A DNA stretch of 18,693 nucleotides from Mailhella massiliensis (GCF_020741395.1 NZ_DYZA01000049.1:1-18693); one strand, 5' to 3'. Numbered from the stretch's first letter, positions 1 through 6,497 are shown. Program-made: numbers and translations. Notes: generated by a model from the letters alone, not told the origin.

Positions 1-64
1 AACGAGGAAAGTAGCGTTTGATACGAGCAATCTGTTCATGAGAAAGATAAAAAAGTTCTTTCAT
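1..64 (-). CDS. IS5-family transposase, N-terminal fragment (cut by window edge)
   Basis: Reading leftwards from the ATG at 64-62, the frame is open to the edge and gives 21 residues that begin MKELFYLSHEQIARIKRYF and end with Pro-Arg. A start of this kind (hydrophobic/aromatic, then a 'Gln-Ile-x-x-Ile-x-x-x-Phe-Pro' helix) is typical of the N-terminal domain of IS5-family DDE transposases. A GGAGG ribosome binding site sits just upstream (74-70 on the minus strand). The catalytic DDE domain is not in the window, so activity cannot be judged. The identification comes from recall of the family and is based on few residues. Confidence 0.6.
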   Translation of the reverse strand, partial: MKELFYLSHEQIARIKRYFPR

Positions 65-128
65 GGCATCCTCCCTATGCCGACAATAAGAACTTCTTAC
101 CCTTTTGGCAACTAATGAGTCCTGAGCC
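1..128 (-). mobile_element. End of an IS5-like insertion sequence (partial, runs off the left edge)
   Basis: The transposase start lies at 64, and about 60 bp of non-coding sequence separate it from a plausible element end near 128. At 128-131 there is a CTAG, the kind of short TA-containing target that IS5-group elements prefer. The exact terminus cannot be fixed because the other end and its matching inverted repeat lie outside the window. Reading inward from 128 on the minus strand, the candidate terminal repeat begins GGCTCAGGACTCATTAG. Family assignment rests on the transposase N-terminus. Confidence 0.5.
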
Positions 129-138
129 TAGTAAGCAT
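129..138 (-). pseudogene. Start codon of a gene apparently interrupted by the IS element
   Basis: On the minus strand an ATG at 138-136 follows a GGAGG Shine-Dalgarno (149-145) with a 6-nt spacer. The frame reads Met-Leu-Thr and then enters what looks like the IS end, where it stops after eight codons (TAG about 25 nt in). With the promoter and leader further upstream, this looks like the front of a real gene whose body was separated from its start by the insertion. The gene's identity cannot be told from three codons. It could also be a leader peptide or a chance SD-ATG pair. Confidence 0.35.
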
Positions 139-196
139 TCCCTACCTCCAGACAAACTTCGGAAAATGATTTTAATATGATCGGATGAAAGTCCCC

Positions 197-216
197 GGCT
201 GCCCGGAAGGGCAGGC
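197..216 (-). other. Hairpin in the leader of the interrupted gene
   Basis: CTGCCC (199-204) pairs with GGGCAG (209-214) around a GGAA loop (TTCC on the minus strand), inside the leader expected from the minus-strand promoter at 245-273. No U-tract follows, so it is not an obvious terminator. Its role is unknown. Confidence 0.3.
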
Positions 217-234
217 ACGGAGCAACAAAAAATA

Positions 235-273
235 TTGTACAAAAAGTATACTAATGTATACTTTTCGAGTCAA
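235..273 (-). promoter_or_regulatory. Sigma-70-like promoter with overlapping 10-bp palindromic operator
   Basis: On the minus strand a -35 TTGACT (273-268), a 17-bp spacer and a -10 TATACT (250-245) make a good sigma-70 match, with the start expected near 238 and a leader of about 100 nt to the ATG at 138. A perfect inverted repeat covers the -10 and spacer: arms AAAAGTATAC (242-251) and its complement (256-265) around TAAT. Because of the symmetry the plus strand also carries a promoter-like TTGTAC (235-240), 16 bp, TATACT (257-262). The palindrome is the right size and place for a dimeric repressor. Which regulator binds is unknown. Confidence 0.5.
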
Positions 274-581
274 GTTTTTTTCCTTTTTATAGGGCTTCAC
301 CACTCTTCACAGCCTGCGCCGTTCCCCCGGGCACGGCCCGGGCATGGAGGCCCTTCACCGTCGTTGTTCCGAGAGGCCGGAAAATGCTTCCGCTTAGTCC
401 GCCCGCCCTTCGGAAGCCTTCTCCACGGGCCTCCACCCCGCACGGCAAAACGCCAGCAACGAAGGATTTCAGCAAAATAAATAGATATTTTCGTAAGTTA
501 TAAATGTTATACTTTCTTTTACCCTTTCTTAGCCGGCCATGATACGCTTGCACGGCAAGAAACATCAACCATGGGGCTTTC
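274..581. other. 308-bp stretch with no convincing gene; GC-rich hairpin and AT-rich island
   Basis: No reading frame here has both a ribosome binding site and protein-like composition. It holds a 7-bp GC hairpin (CCCGGGC at 326-332 with GCCCGGG at 336-342, 3-nt loop) with no T-tract, and an AT-rich island at about 476-530 that contains the candidate promoter of the following hydrolase gene. Confidence 0.5.
505..513 (+). promoter_or_regulatory. Candidate extended -10 promoter upstream of the GDSL hydrolase
   Basis: TG-T-TATACT at 505-513 is an extended -10 motif in an AT-rich island, about 70 bp before the ATG at 582. No good -35 hexamer is visible at 16-18 bp, which extended -10 promoters tolerate. 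Confidence 0.35.
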
Positions 582-1124
582 ATGAACATTCTCTGTATCG
601 GAGACAGTCTTACCTACGGCTACGGCGTCCGCCGGGCAGAAACGTGGTGCGCCCTGGCCTCGCAGCTCACGGGGCACAGCTTCATCAATAAAGGCGTCAA
701 CGGGGCGACCACCGGGGAAATGGCGGAACAGGAACTTTCCGGCGATGAGCTTTTCCTCATGGGCGGGCTGAACAATCTCTTCATGGGCATGCCCGTTGCC
801 GTGCCTCTTGCGGATATCCGCAGGATATGCAGGCGCGCCGCAGGCATGGGCATACGCCCCACCGTGGGTATTCCCATGCAGATTTCCGACCAGGTATCGG
901 AGGCATGGTGCGAAGGCCCCGTGGACATGGATATCGTGCGTTCCGCCTATGCGGATTTTGCCGACGAGCTTGCCCGCCGGTGCGCGGAAGACAGTGTCCC
1001 CGTCATAGATTTCCGCCCCCTCATCGGCCCGAAGCATCTTTCCTTCGACGGCATACACCTCAATAAAAGCGGGCATGAACGCATGGCGCAGGCCGTGGCC
1101 GCGCACTGGGGCACGCGGGGATGA
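582..1124 (+). CDS. GDSL/SGNH-family hydrolase (esterase or lipase-like)
   Basis: This 180-residue protein is a compact SGNH-fold hydrolase, probably an esterase acting on a small acyl ester; the substrate is unknown. Block I is Gly-Asp-Ser-Leu at residues 7-10 with nucleophile Ser9. Block II is the Gly in the Asn-Lys-Gly-Val-Asn-Gly stretch. Block V gives the catalytic Asp156 and His159 in Asp-Gly-Ile-His. Block III normally reads Gly-x-Asn-Asp; here it is Gly-Leu-Asn-Asn, keeping the oxyanion-hole Asn but changing the next Asp. There is no signal peptide, so the enzyme is likely cytoplasmic. The ATG has only a weak SD (GGGG 6 nt upstream). The next gene on the same strand starts 338 bp downstream, so co-transcription is uncertain. 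The fold is confident, the function is not. Confidence 0.85.
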   Translation: MNILCIGDSLTYGYGVRRAETWCALASQLTGHSFINKGVNGATTGEMAEQELSGDELFLMGGLNNLFMGMPVAVPLADIRRICRRAAGMGIRPTVGIPMQISDQVSEAWCEGPVDMDIVRSAYADFADELARRCAEDSVPVIDFRPLIGPKHLSFDGIHLNKSGHERMAQAVAAHWGTRG

Positions 1125-1462
1125 ACCGGGACGCGGGGCGTATCTTTTCCGCCCTGTCCCGGCACGGCCCCGGATCATGCCCGCCCGGGATGCGCCGGAA
1201 CGGCATCCCCCCCTTCCGCGTTCCCTTCTGTTCCCGGGCAGCACAGGCGGCCATGTTCCCTGAAAATCCACCCCGTATGCCGCGCAGGGTTCCTTTCCGG
1301 GGGGCACACACGGAAGAGGCCATGCGATGTTCCGTGAAAAAGGCGCGGGCTTCAAGCAGCGCGCCGGGTTGCGCCACACGGCGGCGCTCCCATTTCTCTA
1401 TCCCGGCTTTCTTGCAGGACGGGGCATCGGCTGCTACATTCCCGGCAAAGGAGCCTGCCGCC
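1125..1462. other. 338-bp GC-rich spacer between the hydrolase and the P1 peptidase
   Basis: The frame of the downstream peptidase stays open through this whole stretch, from an ATG at 1121 that overlaps the hydrolase stop. The translated extension (114 residues) is rich in Arg, Pro and Ala with no domain-like pattern, and no ribosome binding site supports a start there. No clear terminator or promoter was found. Confidence 0.45.
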
Positions 1463-2443
1463 ATGAACGATATTCTTACCGAAATCCCCTTCAACGAAAT
1501 TCCGGGCCTGCGCACGGGACACGCGCAGGACAACGAAGGCATCACCGGCTGCACCGTCCTTCTGGCCGATACCGACATGGCGGCCGCCGTGGACGTAAGA
1601 GGCGGCGGCCCCGCCTCCCGCGAGACGGAACTGCTCTCCCCCACCGCTTCCTGCGAGCGCATACACGCCCTTCTTCTGGGCGGAGGGAGCGCCTTCGGGC
1701 TGCGGGCGGCGGAGGGCGTCATGCGCTATCTGGAAGAGAGGGGCCGGGGCTTCGATACCGGCTTCGCCTTCGTTCCGCTGGTGTGTGCTTCCTGCCTGTA
1801 CGACCTGGGAATCGGAGCCCCCGGCGCCCGGCCCGATGCGGACATGGGCTATGCGGCCTGTCTCGATACCTCCCGCAACAGCGCCGACTGCGGCAATGTG
1901 GGCGCGGGCACGGGCTGCACTGTGGGCAAGCTCGGCGGCGCGGCAACCATGATGAAGTCGGGCCTCGGCTTTTATGCCGTGCGCACAGGGGAAGTGATGG
2001 TAGGGGCTGTCGTTGCGGTGAACGCCTTAGGCGACATTTTCGATATCGAAACAGGCAGGCAGACGGCAGGCATGCTTTCCCCGGACGGCCGGAGCTTCGC
2101 AAGCAGTGAACGGGCGCTCTTCCGCACCTGCGCGGAGCGCGCCGACAACCTCTTCACCGGCAACACCACCATCGGGGCCGTCGTCACTAACGCCTGCTTC
2201 GACAAAAGCCGGCTGAAGAAAATCGCCGCCATGGCTCATAACGGCTTTGCCCGGACCATCCGCCCGGTGCACACCTCCGCCGACGGCGACAGTATCTACG
2301 CCCTTTCCACGGGAAGCCTCCGCGCCAACCTGGACGCCGTGGGCACGCTGGCCGCCTATGTCATGGGCAAGGCCGTGAATCGCGCCGTGCTCTCCGCCAG
2401 AGGCATGGCGGGATGCCCTGCCGCGTGCGACCTTCCTTTCTGA
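1463..2443 (+). CDS. P1 family peptidase (DmpA/BapA-type N-terminal nucleophile aminopeptidase)
   Basis: A 326-residue member of the S58/P1 family (DmpA L-aminopeptidase/D-esterase and BapA beta-aminopeptidase). These cut themselves into alpha and beta chains and expose a Ser or Thr nucleophile. The N-terminal Gly-Leu-Arg-Thr-Gly-His and the Gly-Gly-Gly-Ser-Ala-Phe-Gly-Leu stretch are family hallmarks. The processing site is visible as Gly233-Asn234-Thr235-Thr236 followed by Ile-Gly, so cleavage Asn234|Thr235 with Thr235 as nucleophile is inferred. The downstream Arg-Pro-Val-His-Thr and Asp-Gly-Asp segments are also conserved. The ATG at 1463 was chosen because AAAGGAG precedes it and the length fits the family; the longer in-frame start at 1121 adds low-complexity sequence. 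No signal peptide is visible. The natural peptide substrate is unknown. Confidence 0.88.
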   Translation: MNDILTEIPFNEIPGLRTGHAQDNEGITGCTVLLADTDMAAAVDVRGGGPASRETELLSPTASCERIHALLLGGGSAFGLRAAEGVMRYLEERGRGFDTGFAFVPLVCASCLYDLGIGAPGARPDADMGYAACLDTSRNSADCGNVGAGTGCTVGKLGGAATMMKSGLGFYAVRTGEVMVGAVVAVNALGDIFDIETGRQTAGMLSPDGRSFASSERALFRTCAERADNLFTGNTTIGAVVTNACFDKSRLKKIAAMAHNGFARTIRPVHTSADGDSIYALSTGSLRANLDAVGTLAAYVMGKAVNRAVLSARGMAGCPAACDLPF

Positions 2444-2545
2444 CGCACGCCCGGGAGCCTTCCCTTCCGCCCCCAGCTATCCTGAAGGGAGCGCGCCCTC
2501 CCGGGCAACTCTCTGGAAGAGCCCTTCTCCCCCGTGAAAAAGCTC

Positions 2546-3799
2546 CTACGAAAGACGCGCCTCCCCCACGGGCTTCAAGGTTCCCGCCAGCGCAGGCAGG
2601 GTGCGTACGGCGGCGAGGAAAAGAAACAGCCCCAGGCAGGGGGCGGCGGCCAGCGCCAGAAAGGCCGCGCTGTAGCTCATGTGGTGGGCGAAAAGCCCGC
2701 CGTAGGCATTGCTGAGCGAAGCGCCCACCCCCTGAATGGTGAGCACCAGGCCGAGGCCCATGTTGATATGCCCGCTGCCCTGAAGAAGGCGGGCCACAAT
2801 GCCCGGCGTGGCCACGCCGAGAAGCCCTGCGCCCACGCCGTCCAGCATCTGTACAGGAAGGATGTTCCAGGGGCTCGCCCACAGCCCCGCAATGGCCCCG
2901 CGCAGAGGCAGAGCCAGAAGAGCGATGAGAAACAGCCACCCGTAGCCTTTTTTCTGCGCCACGCGCGAACCCCACAGGGCCACGACTATCATGGCGGCCT
3001 GGGCAAGGATGACGGTGCCCGCCGTATAGGCCGCGCCGTTCATCTCAAAGCGCGCCACGGCAGACTGGCCTAAAAGAGGCAGAAGGGCCGCATTGCCGAG
3101 GTGGAAGAAAAACAGCGTGAGCGCCACAGCCAGAAGGGCCTTATCGCCGAAAAGCAGGCGCACATCGCGCGAGCGCAGGGAGTTGCGCTGCCCGCCGTCC
3201 CCTTCCCCCAGGCCGCGCGCCGCGCAGTAATCAATATGAGCGGAGTTGATGCGGGCAAGGCTGAACAATGCCAGCACGCCCATCATGGCCATGACGAAAA
3301 ACACGGCGATAATGCCGTAAAAATAACCGACAATACCGCTCAGCGCAGCCGTGGCCGCGTTGCCGCCGTGGCTCCACGCCTCGTTGACGCCGAGGCGGGC
3401 GGGAAGGCCCTTCTGCCCCACCATGCCCAGCGTTATGCCGGTAAGGGCGGGCATGACGGCCGCCGCCGCGACGCTCTGAAGTATCTTGGAAGAACCCGCC
3501 GCCAGCGCGCCGTCCCATAAGAACACCATGCCGCACCCGGCCACGATGAGAACGACGCTCAGGGCAATAAGCCCTCTTTTGAAGCGCGTATGGTCGGCCA
3601 GCGCCCCGAGGGGCGTATTGCAGAAAAGCTCCGCCAGACCGCCCGCCGTCATCACAAAGCCTATGGCGTCAGGCGTCCAGCCCTGCTGCTGAAAGTATAC
3701 GCCGAGAAAAGGCCCCAGCCCGTCGCGCACATCCGCAAGGGCGAAGCAGAGCAGGGAAAGGAACATCAGCGAACGCTGCCTGGAAAGATCTTCCGCCAT
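2546..3799 (-). CDS. Major facilitator superfamily transporter (substrate unknown)
   Basis: A 417-residue, 12-helix-type MFS permease of the inner membrane. The loop 2-3 signature is seen as Gly-Ala-Leu-Ala-Asp...Arg-Phe-Lys-Arg-Gly at residues 65-76. The first helix holds Ala-Asp-Val-Arg-Asp-Gly-Leu-Gly-Pro-Phe-Leu-Gly, a pattern I associate with a poorly characterised group of MFS carriers. The hydrophobic segments and family length fit a complete gene. The ATG at 3799 is preceded by AGAGGAAA and by an AT-rich tract (3800-3832) that probably holds the promoter. It converges with the P1 peptidase, with about 100 bp between the two stop codons, and is not in an operon with its neighbours. Nothing in the context names a substrate. 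Confidence 0.85.
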   Translation of the reverse strand: MAEDLSRQRSLMFLSLLCFALADVRDGLGPFLGVYFQQQGWTPDAIGFVMTAGGLAELFCNTPLGALADHTRFKRGLIALSVVLIVAGCGMVFLWDGALAAGSSKILQSVAAAAVMPALTGITLGMVGQKGLPARLGVNEAWSHGGNAATAALSGIVGYFYGIIAVFFVMAMMGVLALFSLARINSAHIDYCAARGLGEGDGGQRNSLRSRDVRLLFGDKALLAVALTLFFFHLGNAALLPLLGQSAVARFEMNGAAYTAGTVILAQAAMIVVALWGSRVAQKKGYGWLFLIALLALPLRGAIAGLWASPWNILPVQMLDGVGAGLLGVATPGIVARLLQGSGHINMGLGLVLTIQGVGASLSNAYGGLFAHHMSYSAAFLALAAAPCLGLFLFLAAVRTLPALAGTLKPVGEARLS

Positions 3800-4202
3800 A
3801 TATATTTTCCTCTGTATATAAAGAAATTTTTTCCGACCTGGGGCCCGGGCATGCCTACAGAAGCGGCGGCAGACGTCGCTCCTTCAAGGTATCTCCCGCA
3901 TGGCCGTGCCGGAGAGCGAACATACCTTTCCCGCCCCTGAAGTTCAAGAGCCTCGGGTCTCATGCTCCGCAGGCTTCCGCGCCCTCCGGGGAAAACGCGC
4001 CTGCCCTCTTCCCGTACCGGAAAGGCCGAAGGAGCGCCTGCCCCGCCCTTTCCCCCGGCGAGGCCGCCCGGCAGGAAAAGGCCCGCACAGCCCTTTTCGC
4101 ACGCACCTCTTTCAGGAAAGCCCGGAACTGCATGTCTGCCCCAGGGCGGCAGGCATGGCCGCACAGGCCGCACTCTGAAGAATGTATGTTTTGCCTTTTA
4201 AA
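3800..4202. other. About 400 bp without a convincing gene, upstream of the MFS gene
   Basis: The first 35 bp next to the MFS start are AT-rich (TATATA-type tracts near 3800-3835) and likely contain its minus-strand promoter, though no clear -35 is seen. The rest is GC-rich. Several overlapping frames of 79-135 codons stay open here, but all are rich in Arg, Pro and Gly and lack a ribosome binding site and domain-like features. No repeat or RNA structure stood out. Confidence 0.45.
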
Positions 4203-4240
4203 CAGAAAACGCCCCCTCCGCAAAACGCAGAGGGGAGCGA
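4203..4240 (-). terminator. Intrinsic terminator of the perR-rubrerythrin operon
   Basis: On the minus strand, 25 nt after the rubrerythrin stop, CGCTCCCCTC (4239-4230) pairs with the GAGGGGGCG arm (4218-4210) across a loop of about 11 nt, with one bulge or mismatch. A TTTTCTGTTT tract follows. Confidence 0.8.
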
Positions 4241-4264
4241 AATCAGAAGCGTACCCGCAGCGGC

Positions 4265-4828
4265 TTAGAGAGCCTGGAAGTATTCGCGGGGATGGGCGCA
4301 GGCCGGGCAGGATTCAGGAGCTTCAAGGCCTTCGTGCACATAGCCGCAGTTCTGGCAGCGCCACACGCGGGGCTTGTCGGACTTGAACACGGTGCCGGCC
4401 TCGATAGCAGCGGCAAAGGCGAGGAAGCGCTGTTCGTGATGCTGTTCGGCTACGGCGATGTTGCGCATCACGGCGGCGATGACGGGGAAGCCTTCCTCAT
4501 CCGCAACCTTGGCGAAGGAAGGATACATGTCGGAATGTTCTTCGTTCTCGCCGGCGGCGGCAGCCTTCAGGTTGTCGAGGGTGGCGCCGATCACACCCGC
4601 GGGGAAGCTGGCGGTGATTTCCACATTGCCGCCTTCCAGGAACTTGAAGAGACGCTTGGCGTGTTCCTTTTCCTGATTGGCGATTTCCTCAAAGGCCTTC
4701 TGCATTTCCACATAGCCGTCCTTCTTGGCCTGGGAGGCGAAGTAGGTGTAACGGTTGCGGGCCTGGGATTCCCCGGCAAAGGCAGTGAGGATGTTCTTTT
4801 CGGTCTGAGTACCCTTCAAAGATTTCAT
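4265..4828 (-). CDS. rbr: Rubrerythrin (NADH-dependent peroxidase)
   Basis: This 187-residue non-haem iron protein reduces hydrogen peroxide to water in the cytoplasm of anaerobes, with electrons from NADH through a rubredoxin-type partner. The N-terminal four-helix domain carries the diiron ligands Glu20, Glu53, His56, Glu94, Glu97, Glu128 and His131, in the ferritin-like ExxH pattern. The C-terminal rubredoxin-like domain has the FeS4 cysteines 158, 161, 174 and 177. All ligands are present and the length is typical, so it should be active. It lies 32 bp after perR on the same strand, with the ribosome binding site CAGGAG just before the ATG, so the two are almost surely one operon. Peroxide induction by relief of PerR repression is inferred from that arrangement, which is known in Desulfovibrio. 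Confidence 0.96.
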   Translation of the reverse strand: MKSLKGTQTEKNILTAFAGESQARNRYTYFASQAKKDGYVEMQKAFEEIANQEKEHAKRLFKFLEGGNVEITASFPAGVIGATLDNLKAAAAGENEEHSDMYPSFAKVADEEGFPVIAAVMRNIAVAEQHHEQRFLAFAAAIEAGTVFKSDKPRVWRCQNCGYVHEGLEAPESCPACAHPREYFQAL

Positions 4829-4860
4829 GGCAAAAACTCCTGGTGGCAGAGAAAGGGGTA

Positions 4861-5298
4861 TCAGCAGGCGCGCCTCTGATTCGACGCCTGCATCTCGTCC
4901 GCCATGTCGGCGGCCTTGCGCTCACATTCTTCGCAAATACCGTCGTATTCCACACGCACGGTGGTGATCCGGAACCCCGGGACGCGCAGCACCCCTATGC
5001 CCGGTTCATCCGCCCCGTCGGTAAACACGTCGGCTACTTTTCCGCATACATGGCAGCGCACATGGCGGTGCGGCTCCACTCTTCCGTCGAAACGCCGCAT
5101 GGTTCCGGCGGAATCAATCTTCAATACTTCACCCATATCAGCCAGAAGATCGAGGTTGCGGTAAACCGTTCCCAGGCTGATGTGCGGCATGCGGGCCTTG
5201 ACGATGGTGTACAGCTCATCAACGGTAGGATGAGTGTCCACTTTGCGCAATTCCTCAAGAATGATCCTGCGCTGGTTCGTCATTCTTGTCTTGGGCAT
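4861..5298 (-). CDS. perR: Fur-family peroxide-responsive repressor PerR
   Basis: A 145-residue Fur-superfamily repressor: N-terminal winged helix (about residues 1-75, with the typical Gly-Thr-Val-Tyr-Arg-Asn recognition segment at 43-48) and a C-terminal dimerisation domain. The structural zinc site is Cys82/Cys85 and Cys122/Cys125. The regulatory metal ligands match PerR rather than Fur: Arg-Phe-Asp71 (Fur normally has Glu here), His77, His79, His39 and probably Asp97. The Asp is the residue linked to peroxide sensing by histidine oxidation in PerR. Being first gene in an operon with rubrerythrin supports the role. It is transcribed away from the hydrogenase genes across a 209-bp divergent region with an AT-rich promoter. 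A Fur or Zur role cannot be excluded without binding data. Confidence 0.9.
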   Translation of the reverse strand: MPKTRMTNQRRIILEELRKVDTHPTVDELYTIVKARMPHISLGTVYRNLDLLADMGEVLKIDSAGTMRRFDGRVEPHRHVRCHVCGKVADVFTDGADEPGIGVLRVPGFRITTVRVEYDGICEECERKAADMADEMQASNQRRAC

Positions 5299-5346
5299 GT
5301 TTGCTCCTCAAAAACGCTGATCTCTTGTCTGGAAAAGACAGTAACA

Positions 5347-5375
5347 ATAATAAGAACGATTGTCAATAAGAACAA
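5347..5375 (-). promoter_or_regulatory. Candidate perR-rbr promoter and autoregulatory operator region
   Basis: On the minus strand TTGTTC (5375-5370), a 17-bp spacer and TATTAT (5352-5347) form a plausible sigma-70 promoter 49 bp upstream of the perR ATG. Within it lie two direct copies of AATAAGAAC (5349-5357 and 5365-5373 on the plus strand) and the small palindrome ATTGTCAAT (5359-5367). An AT-rich, partly symmetrical site over the -10 would suit PerR autoregulation, but I cannot match it to a proven Desulfovibrio PerR box. Confidence 0.45.
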
Positions 5376-5453
5376 AAAGAAAATCATGCCGCAAAAACTT
5401 CCCCGCACGCGCAGGGAAAGGCACCTCGAGGGCACAGCGGAAAATCATGGCCG

Positions 5454-5459
5454 TATCAT
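5454..5459 (+). promoter_or_regulatory. Weak candidate -10 for the hydrogenase genes
   Basis: TATCAT at 5454-5459 is 17 bp downstream of a poor -35 (GGCACA, 5431-5436) and 48 bp before the hysB ATG. Nearby, GAAAATCATG occurs twice in direct orientation (5379-5388 and 5440-5449), which may mark an activator site. The evidence is slight. Confidence 0.25.
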
Positions 5460-5507
5460 GAAGTCTGCGCCACCCTTTAATCACACTTCATCCTTTTGGG
5501 AGGCCAC

Positions 5508-6497
5508 ATGAACAAGGGCAGACAGGGCCTTATCCCTCCGCTCTCGCGGCGCACATTTCTGGGCTCTTCCCTCGCGGCCGCCGCGCTTGCCGGTGTGACG
5601 CGGGCCTTCGATCCGGGCGTGTCCCGGGCTCTCGCCGAAACGCTCACCGCCCTGAGGCCGCCCGTGTTCTGGCTTCAGGGCATGGGCTGCACGGGCTGCT
5701 CGGTATCGCTTTTAAACAGCCTCCATCCCTCCATCGCCGAGGTTCTCCTGCACGTCATACGCATGGACTTCCATCCCACGCTCATGGCCGATGAAGGGGA
5801 AGGGGCCATGGAATTCATGCTGCGCATGGCCGGTGAAAACGCCGGAAACTACCTTCTGGTGGTGGAAGGCGCCGTGTCCGACAAGGAGGGGGGGCGCTAC
5901 TGCGTCATAGGTGAAGCTGGGCATGAAGAATTTCCCCTTTCCTCCACGCTGGAAAAGTTGGCTCCCCATGCGGCCGCGCTCCTTGCCGTGGGAGGCTGTG
6001 CAGCCTACGGTGGGGTAAGCGCGGCGCGCGGCTGCGTGACGGGAGCCTCCGGCGTGGGGGATTTTCTCAGGAAAAAAGGCATTGGCACGCCCGTCATCAA
6101 CATCCCCGGCTGCCCTCCGCATCCCGACTGGATGGTGGGCACGCTGCTTCTCTTCCTCGCAGCCGTGGAAGAAAAAGGCCTCGCCGGCGGCGTGGAGGCC
6201 ATGGCCCGGAATCTGGATTCCTGGGGCAGGCCCCTTGCCTTCTACGGAAACAATACCCATGAAAACTGCCCCTACCTCTATCTCTTTGATGAAGGGCGAA
6301 TGGCGAAAAACCTTGCGGACAAGTCGGGCTGCCGCTACGGCATAGGCTGCAAGGGGCCGGGCGCATGGTGCGACTCGCCCATGCGCCGATGGAACGGCCG
6401 CGTGAACTGGTGCGTGGAAAACGCCCTGTGCATAGGATGCGTGCAGCCCGACTTTCCCGACGGGCAATCCCCCTTCTACCAAAAAAACCTCTGGTAG
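5508..6497 (+). CDS. hysB: Periplasmic [NiFeSe] hydrogenase small subunit (Tat substrate)
   Basis: A 329-residue electron-transfer subunit that passes electrons between the active site of the large subunit and, probably, a periplasmic cytochrome c3. A twin-arginine signal (Ser-Arg-Arg-Thr-Phe-Leu-Gly at residues 13-19, hydrophobic core, likely cleavage after Ala43) exports the folded dimer. The cluster ligands can all be assigned by pattern: proximal Cys61, Cys64, Cys164, Cys202; distal His251, Cys254, Cys275, Cys281; medial Cys288, Cys302, Cys308, Cys311. Four medial cysteines suggest a [4Fe-4S] medial cluster, as in [NiFeSe] enzymes, where standard [NiFe] enzymes have three and a proline. 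There is no C-terminal membrane anchor. The ATG at 5508 follows GGGAGG at 5498-5503; an upstream in-frame TTG at 5496 is unlikely to be used. The large-subunit gene follows after 156 bp. Confidence 0.94.
   Translation: MNKGRQGLIPPLSRRTFLGSSLAAAALAGVTRAFDPGVSRALAETLTALRPPVFWLQGMGCTGCSVSLLNSLHPSIAEVLLHVIRMDFHPTLMADEGEGAMEFMLRMAGENAGNYLLVVEGAVSDKEGGRYCVIGEAGHEEFPLSSTLEKLAPHAAALLAVGGCAAYGGVSAARGCVTGASGVGDFLRKKGIGTPVINIPGCPPHPDWMVGTLLLFLAAVEEKGLAGGVEAMARNLDSWGRPLAFYGNNTHENCPYLYLFDEGRMAKNLADKSGCRYGIGCKGPGAWCDSPMRRWNGRVNWCVENALCIGCVQPDFPDGQSPFYQKNLW

Noticed and set aside
287..589. 100-codon minus-strand frame in the left intergenic region
   Set aside because: It has no ribosome binding site, a mixed Arg/Gly-rich product, and overlaps the AT-rich promoter island.
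1121..1462. N-terminal extension of the P1 peptidase from the ATG overlapping the hydrolase stop
   Set aside because: There is no ribosome binding site and the extension is low in complexity. A well-placed AAAGGAG and family length support the start at 1463.
3766..4223. Overlapping 79-135-codon frames on both strands between the MFS gene and rubrerythrin
   Set aside because: All are Arg/Pro/Gly-rich, none has a convincing start signal, and they overlap one another in several frames.
5496..5507. TTG start for the hydrogenase small subunit
   Set aside because: The GGGAGG ribosome binding site overlaps and follows this TTG and is correctly spaced for the ATG at 5508.
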